From assembly GCA_944337235.1 (NCBI GenBank), contig CALVLK010000010.1:1-48521 (forward strand): a stretch of DNA of 48,521 nucleotides, given 5' to 3'. Source of the stretch: an uncultured Clostridia bacterium. GTDB taxonomy: Bacteria > Bacillota > Clostridia > Christensenellales > Borkfalkiaceae. The translations under genes were made by a program, and so were the position numbers. The notes below the pieces were generated by a model. The model searched no databases. It had not been told where the DNA came from and saw only the letters and a program-made list of their open reading frames with translations. Shown here piece after piece: positions 9,482-19,017 of the stretch; position 1 is the first letter of the stretch, and the number at the start of each line of letters is the position of its first letter.

Positions 9482-10792
9482 ATGAAGTACGCTATCATCA
9501 CCTACGGATGTCAGATGAACCTGCACGAATCGGAAAAGATCGCGGGGGTTTTGCGCGAACACGGATACGACGAGCGCGCAGAGCTCGAAGACGCGGACAT
9601 CATCGTCTTCAACACCTGCTGCATCCGCGAAAATGCAGAAAATCACGCCTTCGGCAACATCGGGGCGCTAAAAAAATTAAAGCGGCAGAAGCGGCATCTC
9701 ATCATCGCCGTGGGCGGCTGTATGGCGCAGGAGGAGGGCAAGGCCGCCCTGCTCAAAGAGCGCTTTCCCTTCCTCGATATCATCTTCGGCACGCACAACC
9801 TCGACGAGCTGGGCGAGCTGATCGAGCGCAAACGCCGCGAAAAGCGGGCGATCATATCGCTGCGCGAGGAGCGCCGCAGCACGGAGGACGGCATCGTGCC
9901 CGTGCGCACGAGCTACCCCAACGCCTGGGTGAACATCACTTACGGCTGCAACAACTTCTGCAGCTACTGCATCGTGCCCTATGTGCGCGGCAGGGAGCGC
10001 TCCCGCCATGCCGAGGATATCATCGCCGAGGTGACTTCGCTCGTCAAGGAGGGCTATCGCGAGATCACGCTTCTGGGGCAGAACGTCGACTCCTATCATT
10101 CGGAGGAGGGCGTGCGCTTTCCCGCGCTGCTCGACGCCTGCGCGCGCATCGAGGGTAAATTCCGCCTGCGCTTTATGACCTCGCACCCCAAAGATTTTTC
10201 GGAGGAGCTCGTTGAAACGATCGCGCGGCACGAGAAGATCTGCAACCACATCCACCTGCCCGTGCAGTCGGGCAATGACCGCATTCTGGCGCTGATGAAC
10301 CGCCGCTATACGCGGGCGCACTATCTGGAATGCCTTGCCATGCTGCGCGCCCGCGTGCCCGGCTGCGCCGTATCGACCGACCTCATCGTCGGCTTCCCCA
10401 CCGAGACGGAGGAGGAGTTCTGCGATACGCTCTCGCTGGTGGAGGAGGCGGACTTTTCCACCGCGTTCACCTTCATCTATTCCCCGCGCAAGGGGACGAA
10501 GGCGGCCGCCATGCAGGGGCAGATCCCCGAGGCGGTGCAGAAGGAGCGCATCATGCGCCTTGTAGAGGCGGTGAACGCCAATACGCGCAGGCTGAGCGCG
10601 GGCTATGTGGGAAAGGATACGGAGATCCTCTGCGAGGATTTCGACAAAAAGCGCGGCATGTATCTCGGGCGCAATCCCGAGGGGCGCATGGGCTATTTCA
10701 CGAGCGACAGGGACAGGATCGGCGAATTTGTCACGCTGCACGTGACGAGCGCAAACGGCATTTCCCTGTACGGAGAAGAGAGGGGGGACTGA
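9482..10792 (+). CDS. miaB: tRNA-2-methylthio-N6-dimethylallyladenosine synthase MiaB
   Basis: A radical-SAM methylthiotransferase that adds a methylthio group to i6A37 of tRNAs, acting after MiaA. The N-terminal UPF0004 domain has the three cysteines of the auxiliary cluster (YGCQMNLHESEK, NTCCIRENAE, GGCMAQEE). The radical-SAM cluster is GCNNFCSYCIVPYVRGRE (CxxxCxxC), followed by TLLGQNVDSY and HLPVQSGNDRIL. A TRAM RNA-binding domain forms the last ~65 residues. 436 residues is the usual size. The i6A-making miaA lies 4.5 kb downstream in the same run of genes. Confidence 0.97.
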   Translation: MKYAIITYGCQMNLHESEKIAGVLREHGYDERAELEDADIIVFNTCCIRENAENHAFGNIGALKKLKRQKRHLIIAVGGCMAQEEGKAALLKERFPFLDIIFGTHNLDELGELIERKRREKRAIISLREERRSTEDGIVPVRTSYPNAWVNITYGCNNFCSYCIVPYVRGRERSRHAEDIIAEVTSLVKEGYREITLLGQNVDSYHSEEGVRFPALLDACARIEGKFRLRFMTSHPKDFSEELVETIARHEKICNHIHLPVQSGNDRILALMNRRYTRAHYLECLAMLRARVPGCAVSTDLIVGFPTETEEEFCDTLSLVEEADFSTAFTFIYSPRKGTKAAAMQGQIPEAVQKERIMRLVEAVNANTRRLSAGYVGKDTEILCEDFDKKRGMYLGRNPEGRMGYFTSDRDRIGEFVTLHVTSANGISLYGEERGD

Positions 10793-10796
10793 TGTT

Positions 10797-13349
10797 ATGG
10801 CGCTTTCACCGATGATGAAGCACTACCTTGCGATCAAGGAGAAGTACAAGGACTGCATCGTATTTTACCGTCTGGGCGACTTTTACGAGATGTTTTACGA
10901 CGACGCGCGCAAGGCGTCGGCGCTGCTCGATCTTACGCTGACCGGCCGCGACTGCGGTCTGGAGGAGCGCGCGCCCATGTGCGGCGTGCCCTATCATGCC
11001 GCCGACGGCTATATCGCAAAACTGGTGGCGGCGGGCGAGAAGGTGGCGATCTGCGAACAACTCAGCGACCCCAAGGAGGGGAAGGGCATGGTGGATCGCG
11101 ACGTCATCCGCATCGTGTCTGCAGGTACGCTCATCGAAGAGGATCTTCTCGACGCAAAGTGCAGCAACTATATTGCCTGCGCCGTAAAACAGGGGGAACG
11201 GTGCGCGCTCGCCTGGGCGGACATCACCACGGGCGAATGCGCCGCGAGCGAGGCGGAGAATGTGGAAAAGCTCCTTTCATCGCTCATCAATCTCTCTGTG
11301 GCGGAGGTCATCAGCAACGACGAGATGCTGCTTGCCTCCAAGGACAGCGAGGAGGTGCAGCGCGGGCTTCTGCCGCACTTTTCCTGCCCGCCTCCCTGGA
11401 CGTTTTCCGCGCCCGAGGCGGAGCGCGCGCTCAAAGAACAGTTCGGCGCCGCGTCGATGCAGGCGCTCGGGCTGGAGGGGCGGCCCGCCGTCACGGCGGC
11501 TGCGGGCGCGCTCATCGCCTACCTGCATGACACGCAGAAGCATGCGCTCAAAAATATCAACCGCCTGCGCGTTTCAGACGGTTCGCAATATATGGTGCTC
11601 GACCCCACCGCCGTGCGCAATCTCGAACTGGTACGCAGCAATGCGGAGGGGAAGAAATATGGCTCGCTTCTGTGGCTGCTCGACCGTACAAAGACGGGCA
11701 TGGGGGCGCGCAAGCTCGCCTCGCTCCTTCTGATGCCGCTGCAGAACAAACAGGAGATCGACGCCCGCCTTGATGCCGTGGACGAGATGTGCCGTGCCAC
11801 CGTCGTGCGCATGGGGATCAGCGACATGCTCTCGGGCATGCGCGATATTGAGCGGCTGACGGGGCGCATCTCCAACGGGAATCTGCAGCCGCGCGACTGC
11901 ATCGCGCTCTCCCGTTCGCTCGCCGTCGTGCCCTCGCTGCGGCTGCAGCTGGCGGGTTTTTCCTCGCCCCTCATGCAGGAGATCTCCTCCTCGCTTGCCG
12001 ACACCAAGGAGGTGTGCGCGCTCATCGACCGCGCCATCGACGAGCGGGCGGGGCTGCTGCGCGACGGCACATTCATCCGCGCGGGATATTGCAAGGAGCT
12101 CGACGACCTGCGCGAGATCAAGGACAAGGGCAAGTCGCTTTTGGCCGACCTCGAGGCGCGCGAGCGGGAGGAGACGGGCATCCGCACGCTGAAGGTGGGC
12201 TATAACCGCGTTTTCGGATACTATATCGAGGTGAGCAACTCCTTCAAGGAGAAGGTGCCCTATACCTATGTGCGCCGCCAGACGCTCTCTACGGGGGAGC
12301 GCTATGTCACGGAGGAGCTGAAAAAGCTGGAGGAGCGCATCCTCGGCAGCGACGACAGGGCGCAGCGGCTGGAAAACAGCCTGTATGCCGAACTTTTGGA
12401 GATCCTCGCGCGCAACATCGTCGTTTTTCAGACGATCGCCGACGCCGTGGCGCGGCTGGACTGCATCGTCTCGCTTGCGACCGTCGCCAAAGAGAATAAA
12501 TACTGCCGCCCGACCATTGTGGAAGAGGGCGCGCTCGAATACCGCGATGGGCGTCATCCCGTAGTAGAGGCGCTCTCGCGCGAGCGCTTTGTGCCCAACG
12601 ACTGCCTGCTGGACGGGGCGGAGAACCGCACCATGATCATCACGGGGCCGAATATGGCGGGCAAGAGCACCTTTCTCAGGCAGACGGCGCTCATCGTGCT
12701 CATGGCGCACATCGGCAGCTTTGTGCCCGCCGCAAGCGCCACCGTGCCGCTCGTCGACCGCATCTTCACCCGCATCGGTGCGAGCGACAATCTCATTCTG
12801 GACAGAAGCACCTTCATGGTGGAGATGACCGAGGTCGCCGCCATCCTGCGCGGCGCCACGCCGCGCAGCCTGCTCATCCTCGACGAGGTGGGGCGGGGCA
12901 CGAGCACATACGACGGGCTCTCCATCGCCTGGGCGGTGATCGAATATCTCAACGAAAATATCCGCGCCAAGACGCTGTTCGCCACGCACTATCACGAACT
13001 GACAGAGCTGGAGGGCAGACTTGCGGGCGTCAAAAATTACAAGATCAATGCGCGCGAGTCAAACGGGACGATCGTGTTCCTGCGCAAGATCGTGCGCGGG
13101 GGCGCCTCGCGCAGCTTCGGGGTGGAGGTCGCCGCGCTCGCGGGCGTGCCGCAGGAGGTCACAACGCGGGCAAAGCGCATTCTGCGTTCGCTGGAAAAGA
13201 ACGATCTTGCCGCGCGCCCGCAGGAGCGGGAGGAGGCGCCGCAGGATCCGCTCAGAGAGGAACTGAACGCCCTCGACGTCAATGCGCTCTCTCCCATGCA
13301 GGCGCTCGCCCTGCTCGCGCAGTGGAAGGAGAAATATCATGAAGATTAA
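10797..13349 (+). CDS. mutS: DNA mismatch repair protein MutS
   Basis: MutS recognises mismatches and starts repair as a dimeric ATPase. The mismatch-reading motif is GDFYEMFYDDA near the N-terminus (usual FxE). The ATPase domain has Walker A TGPNMAGKSTFLRQ, DRIFTRIGASD, Walker B LLILDEVGRGTSTYDG and ATHYHEL. 850 residues is a typical MutS1 length. It begins 4 nt after the miaB stop, preceded by AGGGGGG, and its last 11 nt overlap the start of mutL. Not MutS2: no Smr domain, and the mismatch-recognition domain is present. Confidence 0.98.
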   Translation: MALSPMMKHYLAIKEKYKDCIVFYRLGDFYEMFYDDARKASALLDLTLTGRDCGLEERAPMCGVPYHAADGYIAKLVAAGEKVAICEQLSDPKEGKGMVDRDVIRIVSAGTLIEEDLLDAKCSNYIACAVKQGERCALAWADITTGECAASEAENVEKLLSSLINLSVAEVISNDEMLLASKDSEEVQRGLLPHFSCPPPWTFSAPEAERALKEQFGAASMQALGLEGRPAVTAAAGALIAYLHDTQKHALKNINRLRVSDGSQYMVLDPTAVRNLELVRSNAEGKKYGSLLWLLDRTKTGMGARKLASLLLMPLQNKQEIDARLDAVDEMCRATVVRMGISDMLSGMRDIERLTGRISNGNLQPRDCIALSRSLAVVPSLRLQLAGFSSPLMQEISSSLADTKEVCALIDRAIDERAGLLRDGTFIRAGYCKELDDLREIKDKGKSLLADLEAREREETGIRTLKVGYNRVFGYYIEVSNSFKEKVPYTYVRRQTLSTGERYVTEELKKLEERILGSDDRAQRLENSLYAELLEILARNIVVFQTIADAVARLDCIVSLATVAKENKYCRPTIVEEGALEYRDGRHPVVEALSRERFVPNDCLLDGAENRTMIITGPNMAGKSTFLRQTALIVLMAHIGSFVPAASATVPLVDRIFTRIGASDNLILDRSTFMVEMTEVAAILRGATPRSLLILDEVGRGTSTYDGLSIAWAVIEYLNENIRAKTLFATHYHELTELEGRLAGVKNYKINARESNGTIVFLRKIVRGGASRSFGVEVAALAGVPQEVTTRAKRILRSLEKNDLAARPQEREEAPQDPLREELNALDVNALSPMQALALLAQWKEKYHED

Positions 13350-15273
13350 CATTCTTTCACCCGAGGTGTACAACCGCATCGCCGCGGGCGAGGTGGTGGA
13401 TCGCCCCTATTCTGTCGTCAAAGAGCTCGTGGAAAACGCCATCGACGCGGGCGCGGACGCGATCACGATCGAGATCGAAGGCGGCGGCAAAAAGCGGGTG
13501 CGCGTTGCGGACAACGGCAGCGGGATCCCCAAAGAGGAGCTGCGCGCCGCCTATCATCCGCACGCGACGAGCAAGCTTTCAAGCGCAGAGGATCTCTTCT
13601 CCGTCAGAACGCTCGGCTTCCGCGGCGAGGCGCTCGCCTCCATTGCCTCGGTGTCGCGCATGAGCATCTGCTCCAAGACGGCGGATGGCGAGGCGTGGGA
13701 GCTGAAAGCGGAGGGGGGCGTGCTCGGCGAGATCGTGCCCTCTGCCTCGGCAGACGGCACGACGGTGACGGTGGACGACCTCTTCTTCAACACGCCCGCG
13801 CGGCTGAAATTTCTCAAATCGGACGCACAGGAGGAGGGGGACGTCTCGGCCATGGCCGCCCGCTTCATCCTCTCCCGCCCGCACATCTCCTTCACCTACC
13901 GCATCAACGGAAAGGTGCGTTACCGCTCCTTCGGCGACGGACTCGAGAGCGCGCTGATCAACGTGTACGGCCCTTCGATCGTGCAGAACTGCTACGAGAT
14001 CTCGGCAGAGAAGAACGGCATCCGCCTCTATGGCTTTATCGGGAACCAGAACTTCGCCAAGCCCAACCGCAGCTATCAGACGCTGTTCGTTAACGGGCGG
14101 TATGTGGTCAACCAGACCGTTTCGGCGGCGATCGCCAATGCCTACGGCAACTATCTGATGAAGCGGCAGTTCGCCTTCTATGTGCTCTTTCTGGACATAG
14201 CGCCCGAAGCGGTGGATGTCAACGTGCACCCCAACAAGACGGACGTCCGCTTCCGCGACAACCAGGTCGTCTACGGCAATGTATATTCCATCATCTCCTC
14301 CGTGCTTGACGGCAATTCGCGCGCGCTCGAGTATGTCGTCTCCCGCGGCACATCTTCTGCAGAACAGGAGAGCGCTGCGCCTGCGCCCGGGGAGAACGCC
14401 CCCGCAGGACAGGAAAACGCCGCGGCGCCTCAAGAGAGGGGTTCTTTCTCCATAGGGCAGGGGGGATCTGCCGCGCCCGGGCGCAAGGCGCCCCCCATGC
14501 GGCAGATGACGGCGGAGGAGGCGCGCCGTGAGCTTGCATTCGACGTGACCCCTATGGGCATCCGCCGCGATCCCTTCCCCGCGCCCGAGGTAATGGAGGT
14601 GCGCTCCCCGCGCGTGCCGCCGCAGGAGGACGCCTTTGAAGAGAACCGCCGCCTTTTGCGCGAAGCGGAGGAAAAGCGGGGGCGGGAAAAGCTCGACCCG
14701 CAGGCGCTCGTCTATAAGGGGGAGCTGTTCCGCACCTATCTCATCTACGAGGCGGGAGACACGGCATACCTCATCGACCAGCACGCCGCGCACGAGCGCA
14801 TGCTGTACGATAAATTGCAGGAAAAGATGGAAAACGGCACGATCAATGTGCAGCCTTTGCTCGTTCCCTACATCTGCAATGCGAACGCGCAGGAGTTTGC
14901 CTTTTTGCAGCGCAGCTTCGGGGCGCTGCGCGCCCTCGGCTTTGAGATCGAGGAGTTCGGCGGCACGAGCGTAAAGGTCTCGGCGCTGCCCGCAGAGCTG
15001 ACGGGCATGGACATCGGCGCCTTCTTTTCCGAAGTGCTCTCCTCCATGGAGACGCTGCGCGCCATCAAGCTCGGCGAGCTTCTGCGCGACAAGTTGGCGG
15101 GCATGGCATGCAAGGCGGCGGTCAAGGGGGGCGAACGGCTCACGGAGGAGGAGGCGCGCGCCCTCGTCCGCGCGATGGACGGGGACATGGGCCTGCGCTG
15201 CCCGCACGGCAGACCGGTCTGCGCCCGCCTGACGCGGGCAGAGCTGGAAAAGCTGTTCAAGAGGACGGTATGA
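13339..15273 (+). CDS. mutL: DNA mismatch repair protein MutL
   Basis: A GHKL ATPase that couples MutS to downstream repair. The 644 residues begin MKINILSPEVYNRIAAGEVV and show ENAIDAGA, DNGSGI, TSKLSSAEDL and GFRGEALASI. A Pro/Ala/Glu-rich linker of ~100 residues leads to the C-terminal endonuclease domain with DQHAAHERMLYD, ACKAAVKGG and CPHGRP, so this is the nicking type found in bacteria without MutH. The last acidic residue of the DQHA(x)2E(x)4E motif is Asp instead of Glu. The start at 13339 lies within mutS (11-nt overlap); the longer frame from 13282 adds residues unlike MutL. miaA starts inside the stop codon. Confidence 0.97.
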   Translation: MKINILSPEVYNRIAAGEVVDRPYSVVKELVENAIDAGADAITIEIEGGGKKRVRVADNGSGIPKEELRAAYHPHATSKLSSAEDLFSVRTLGFRGEALASIASVSRMSICSKTADGEAWELKAEGGVLGEIVPSASADGTTVTVDDLFFNTPARLKFLKSDAQEEGDVSAMAARFILSRPHISFTYRINGKVRYRSFGDGLESALINVYGPSIVQNCYEISAEKNGIRLYGFIGNQNFAKPNRSYQTLFVNGRYVVNQTVSAAIANAYGNYLMKRQFAFYVLFLDIAPEAVDVNVHPNKTDVRFRDNQVVYGNVYSIISSVLDGNSRALEYVVSRGTSSAEQESAAPAPGENAPAGQENAAAPQERGSFSIGQGGSAAPGRKAPPMRQMTAEEARRELAFDVTPMGIRRDPFPAPEVMEVRSPRVPPQEDAFEENRRLLREAEEKRGREKLDPQALVYKGELFRTYLIYEAGDTAYLIDQHAAHERMLYDKLQEKMENGTINVQPLLVPYICNANAQEFAFLQRSFGALRALGFEIEEFGGTSVKVSALPAELTGMDIGAFFSEVLSSMETLRAIKLGELLRDKLAGMACKAAVKGGERLTEEEARALVRAMDGDMGLRCPHGRPVCARLTRAELEKLFKRTV

Positions 15274-16175
15274 AGCGGCTGCTCGTCATCTGCGGCCCGA
15301 CGGCGACGGGAAAGACGGCGCTTGCGGTGGAATGCGCAAGGCGGCTGAACGGGGAGATCGTCTCGTGCGACGCCCTGCTCGTCTACCGCGGACTGAACAT
15401 TGGGACCGCCAAACCGGACATGGCGGAGCGCGGCGGGATCGCGCATCACCTCATCGACGTGTGCGACGCGCGCGAAAGCTTCTCCGTCAGCGATTTCCGC
15501 ACCCTTGCCCTCGCTGCCGTCGAGGACATCTTTGCACGAAAAAAGACGCCCATCCTCTGCGGGGGAACGGGCTTTTATATGAATGCCGTGCTCTATCACA
15601 GCTCGCTGGGCGGGGCTGCCGCCGACGGGGCTGTGCGCGCGCGGTACGAGGCGATCGCGCGGGAGCGGGGCAAAAGATATCTCTGGGAGATGCTGCGCGC
15701 GTGCGATCCCGAGAGCGCGATGCGCCTGCATGAAAACGACGTCAAGCGTGTGGTGCGCGCCCTGGAGATCTACGAGGTGACGGGAACGAGGAAGTCCGAC
15801 CTGCACGACGGCGCGCCGCGCTATGCCTTCGAGGCGTTCGCCTTCGACTATCCGCGCGCGGAGCTGTACCGGCGCATCGAGGCGCGGGTGGACGAGATGA
15901 TGCGGTACGGCCTGATCGGCGAGGTGAAGGGGCTGCTCGAAGGGGGCGTTCCGCCCGACGCACAGTGCATGCAGGGGATCGGCTACAAGGAGGTCGTCGA
16001 GGGGCTGCAAAAGGGCGAGACGGAGCGTATCATCTCAGACAGGATCAAACAGAATACCCGCCGCTATGCCAAGCGGCAGCTCACATTTTTCAAAAAGACA
16101 GAACATCTGCATCTGCTTGCCCCCATGGCGGCAGCGGATGCGGCGCAGGAGGTCATGAATATCTATGGAACTTGA
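15270..16175 (+). CDS. miaA: tRNA dimethylallyltransferase MiaA
   Basis: Transfers a dimethylallyl group from DMAPP to A37 of tRNAs reading UNN codons; MiaB then acts on the product. The 301-residue protein has the P-loop GPTATGKTALA, the SCDALLVYRGLNIGTAKP region (usual D-S-Q/M-Q-x-Y changed to D-A-L-L-V-Y), HHLIDV, GGTGFYMNAVL and QGIGYKEVV. The ATG overlaps the mutL stop (ATGA). The downstream PLP enzyme begins 11 nt before the stop. hfq, often found after miaA in Clostridia, is absent here. Confidence 0.96.
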   Translation: MKRLLVICGPTATGKTALAVECARRLNGEIVSCDALLVYRGLNIGTAKPDMAERGGIAHHLIDVCDARESFSVSDFRTLALAAVEDIFARKKTPILCGGTGFYMNAVLYHSSLGGAAADGAVRARYEAIARERGKRYLWEMLRACDPESAMRLHENDVKRVVRALEIYEVTGTRKSDLHDGAPRYAFEAFAFDYPRAELYRRIEARVDEMMRYGLIGEVKGLLEGGVPPDAQCMQGIGYKEVVEGLQKGETERIISDRIKQNTRRYAKRQLTFFKKTEHLHLLAPMAAADAAQEVMNIYGT

Positions 16176-17394
16176 ACAGCTGATCCTCTCGCAGGAGCAG
16201 GCGCTCGCCCCGCTCTTTTGCGAGATCGATAAGATCGCCCTCTATAACCAGGAGAAGGTGCTCTCCGCCTTCCGTGAGGAGCGGGTTGCGCTCTACCATT
16301 TTGCGCCCAGCTCGGGCTACGGGTACGGCGACGAGGGCAGGGATACCCTCGGGCACGTGTATGCGTGCGTCTTCGGCGCCGAACGCGCGATCGTTTCGCC
16401 CGCGCTGCTCAGCGGCACGCATGCGCTCACGGTGGCGCTGTTCGGGCTGCTGCGCCCGGGCAATTCCGTGCTGTGCGTCACGGGTACCCCGTACGACACG
16501 CTGCGCGGCGTCATCTGGGGGGAAGGGAACGGCTCTCTGCATGACTTCGGCGTCACGTTCGACGTGATCGCGCTCAACAGGGAGGGCAAGCCGGACGAGG
16601 GAGAGATCACCCGCCTGCTGCAGGAGAAACAATACGACATGGTATATATTCAGCGCTCGCGCGGATATGAGCTGCGCGACGCTTTCACGATCGAAGAGAT
16701 CGGGGCGTGCGTCGCCTGCGTGCGCGCCGAGGGCTTTGCGGGGTGCATCTTTGTCGACAACTGCTACGGCGAATTTGCCGAGCGGCAGGAGCCGTGCGAC
16801 GTGGGCGCGGATATCGTGGTGGGCTCCCTCATCAAGAATCCCGGCGGCGGACTTGCGCCGACGGGCGGATATATCGCAGGCGGGGCAAAGTACATCGCCG
16901 CCGTCGAAAACCGCCTCACCGCGCCCTCCGTGGGGGGTGAGGTCGGCTCGTATGCCTTCGGGTATCAGTACTTTTTCGAGGGACTGTTCCTGGCGCCGCA
17001 CGTCGTGGCGCAGGCGCTCAAGGGGGGACTGCTCATCGGGGGCTGCCTCGAGGCGCTCGGCTTTGAAAATTTCCCCTCGGCAAAGCGGCTCCCGCCCGAT
17101 CTCACGCGCGCCGTGCGCTTCGATACGGAGGAGCAGCTCACTTCTTTCATCCAATCGGTGCAGGAGTGCTCCCCGGTCGACTCCTTTGTGCGGCTCGAGG
17201 CATGGGACATGCCCGGCTACGACTGCAAGGTCATCATGGCGGCGGGCAGCTTTGTGCAGGGTGCAAGCATAGAGCTCTCTGCCGACGCCCCCATCCGCAG
17301 GCCGTACACCGCCTATTTCCAGGGCGGTCTGACGTATGAGCATTGCCGCATCGCATGCCGTCATATTTTAAGCAAACTCATGCCGCGCGAATAA
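16165..17394 (+). CDS. Methionine gamma-lyase-like PLP enzyme ('aluminium resistance' family, YnbB-like)
   Basis: A 409-residue fold-type I PLP protein of the family annotated as aluminium resistance or methionine gamma-lyase-like (Pfam Met_gamma_lyase). Seen: FAPSSGYGYGDEGRDTLG near residue 50, ALLSGTHALTVALFGLLRPG (PLP phosphate region), FVDNCYGEFAE, and the PLP lysine in GSLIKNPGGGLAPTGGY. The physiological substrate of this family is not settled; a role in sulfur amino-acid catabolism is only suggested by homology. Its place after mutS-mutL-miaA is conserved in many Clostridia. It overlaps miaA by 11 nt and is the last gene of this run. Confidence 0.93.
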   Translation: MELEQLILSQEQALAPLFCEIDKIALYNQEKVLSAFREERVALYHFAPSSGYGYGDEGRDTLGHVYACVFGAERAIVSPALLSGTHALTVALFGLLRPGNSVLCVTGTPYDTLRGVIWGEGNGSLHDFGVTFDVIALNREGKPDEGEITRLLQEKQYDMVYIQRSRGYELRDAFTIEEIGACVACVRAEGFAGCIFVDNCYGEFAERQEPCDVGADIVVGSLIKNPGGGLAPTGGYIAGGAKYIAAVENRLTAPSVGGEVGSYAFGYQYFFEGLFLAPHVVAQALKGGLLIGGCLEALGFENFPSAKRLPPDLTRAVRFDTEEQLTSFIQSVQECSPVDSFVRLEAWDMPGYDCKVIMAAGSFVQGASIELSADAPIRRPYTAYFQGGLTYEHCRIACRHILSKLMPRE

Positions 17395-17410
17395 GAGTAT
17401 CGCCGGAACG

Positions 17411-17448
17411 ACAAAAGGGGCAACTCCGAAAAGAGCTGCTCCTTTTGT
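17411..17448. terminator. Bidirectional terminator between the PLP enzyme gene and potD
   Basis: ACAAAAGGGGCAACTC (17411-17426) pairs with GAGCTGCTCCTTTTGT (17433-17448), with two G-U-type positions, around CGAAAA. The convergent gene arrangement and the T-rich arm in each direction support termination from both sides. Confidence 0.8.
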
Positions 17449-17454
17449 GTACGG

Positions 17455-19017
17455 TCATTTCACCGTGAACGGTACCGGTTCCTCTTTGATCTTTTTGTAT
17501 CCCTTCTTGGGTTTCAGGCGGAAGAAGTCCACCTTGGCGCCCAGTTTTACATAGATGACGGCAAGCGCGATGACGAGCACGGCAACGCAGATGACGACGA
17601 TCGCCCAGGCGTCCAGCGTCTCGCCCTTGATCTGCGTCCACAGTTCGTTGATGCGTTCGCCCGCCTCGTCGGCGAAGTAGTCCATGACCGCGCAGCGGTG
17701 CATGACCTCCTCGGTGGGGTACTGCGCATACAGCTGGCGGGACAGCTGATCTTCATAGGTCAGAATGGTCGTTCCTTCGCCGAAGAAGTAGCTCACGTCG
17801 TATTCCACGGCGTCCTCCTCGTCGCCCTCTTCCACGCCGTAGGTGTCCTCGACATAGGCGAGTACCTCGTCGCCCGCAATCACGGAGGTGTAGCCGATGT
17901 AGTACATGTTGCGCACCGCCGTCTGCGGCATGGAGAGGTAGTTGATGAACGCCTGCGCCGCCTGCCGGTTGGCGCCCTTGGGCATCGCCCAGCCGTCGAA
18001 CCAGAGGTTTGCGCACTCCTCGGGCACATAGTAGTTGAAATAGGCGGGCTCCTCCTCTTCGCTTTCGGGGTACTCGGCAAGGTCCATGGCATAGACGGCG
18101 TCGCCGCTCCAGGCAAAGTTGATCCAGATCTTGCCTGTGACCATGTCGTTCTTGCCCGTATCCGTCTCGAATCCGTAGATGTTCGACTTCATTTCGAGCA
18201 GGATCTCCTGCACCCGGGCGACCGTCTCCTCATCCGTGCGGTTGAGCAGTTCGGTGATCGCCGCATTGTAGGCGTCGTCGTCGAGTTCCCCTGCGGCATT
18301 GCGCTCCTGCAGGGCGAGCAACTCGTCGCGGTAGAGAATGGCAAGCCCGACGAAATAGGTGTCGCGCACGTTGTCCTTGGTCGTCACCTTGTTGGCAAAT
18401 GCTGTGTCGAGCATGGTATCCCAGCCGTCCAGCTCCGCCTCGTCTACATACTCCGGGTTGTAGATAAAGCCCGTCGTGCCCCACATATAGCCGGCGGCGT
18501 ATTCGCTCCAGGAGTGCTCGCTGCGGCTGCCGTCTTCGCTTGTGATCGTGACGGAATTGTTCTCGAAGATGCCCTCGATGTAGGAGGAGACGTTGTTGAT
18601 ATAGTAGTTGTTCTCGTCGCTTTCGTCAAAGAAATCTTCGGTGAAGGGCTCGAGCATATCCTCCGCCATCAGCTTCATGATCATGTAGTCGGAGGGGCAG
18701 ACGAGGTCGTAGGTGTCGCCCAGCTTGAGCTGATTGTACAGATCCTCGTTGGTGCCGAAGGTGGAGTACTCCACGCGGATGGGCGTGCCGTATTCCTCCT
18801 CGTACCAGGCGCAGAAGTCGTCCAGTACGGAGGGGGCGTTCTCGTCGATCTCGTAGTCGTAGAGGTAGGAGCCCTCGCCGCCCTCGTCGATGTATTCCTC
18901 CCAGTTGTAGATGCGCAGGATGATCTCGTCGCTGCCGCTGCAGCCGGAGAGCGCCGCGGCGGAGGGGAGGAGAAGACATGCCGAGAGCAAAAGGGCGGCG
19001 GTGCGTCTTATCTTCAT
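17455..19017 (-). CDS. potD: Polyamine ABC transporter substrate-binding protein with C-terminal membrane anchor
   Basis: The extracytoplasmic receptor for spermidine/putrescine uptake. A lipoprotein signal ends at LSGC (Cys26). The mature protein starts LRIYNWEEYID, the typical PotD N-terminus, and contains YDLVCPSDYMIMKL, NFAWSGDAVYAM and WAMPKGANRQAAQAFINYL, as in PotD/PotF. At 520 residues it is ~150 longer than usual. The extra length comes from acidic insertions and a C-terminal part with a transmembrane helix (~470-492, AIVVICVAVLVIALAVIYV) followed by a basic tail. A receptor with both a lipid anchor and a C-terminal helix is unusual. The start overlaps the potC stop (ATGA); last gene of the operon. 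Confidence 0.93.
   Translation of the reverse strand: MKIRRTAALLLSACLLLPSAAALSGCSGSDEIILRIYNWEEYIDEGGEGSYLYDYEIDENAPSVLDDFCAWYEEEYGTPIRVEYSTFGTNEDLYNQLKLGDTYDLVCPSDYMIMKLMAEDMLEPFTEDFFDESDENNYYINNVSSYIEGIFENNSVTITSEDGSRSEHSWSEYAAGYMWGTTGFIYNPEYVDEAELDGWDTMLDTAFANKVTTKDNVRDTYFVGLAILYRDELLALQERNAAGELDDDAYNAAITELLNRTDEETVARVQEILLEMKSNIYGFETDTGKNDMVTGKIWINFAWSGDAVYAMDLAEYPESEEEEPAYFNYYVPEECANLWFDGWAMPKGANRQAAQAFINYLSMPQTAVRNMYYIGYTSVIAGDEVLAYVEDTYGVEEGDEEDAVEYDVSYFFGEGTTILTYEDQLSRQLYAQYPTEEVMHRCAVMDYFADEAGERINELWTQIKGETLDAWAIVVICVAVLVIALAVIYVKLGAKVDFFRLKPKKGYKKIKEEPVPFTVK

Noticed and set aside
13579-15207. Minus-strand frame of 542 codons opposite mutL
   Set aside because: Arg/His/Ala-rich shadow of a clear gene; same for similar frames opposite miaB, mutS, ftsI and murD.
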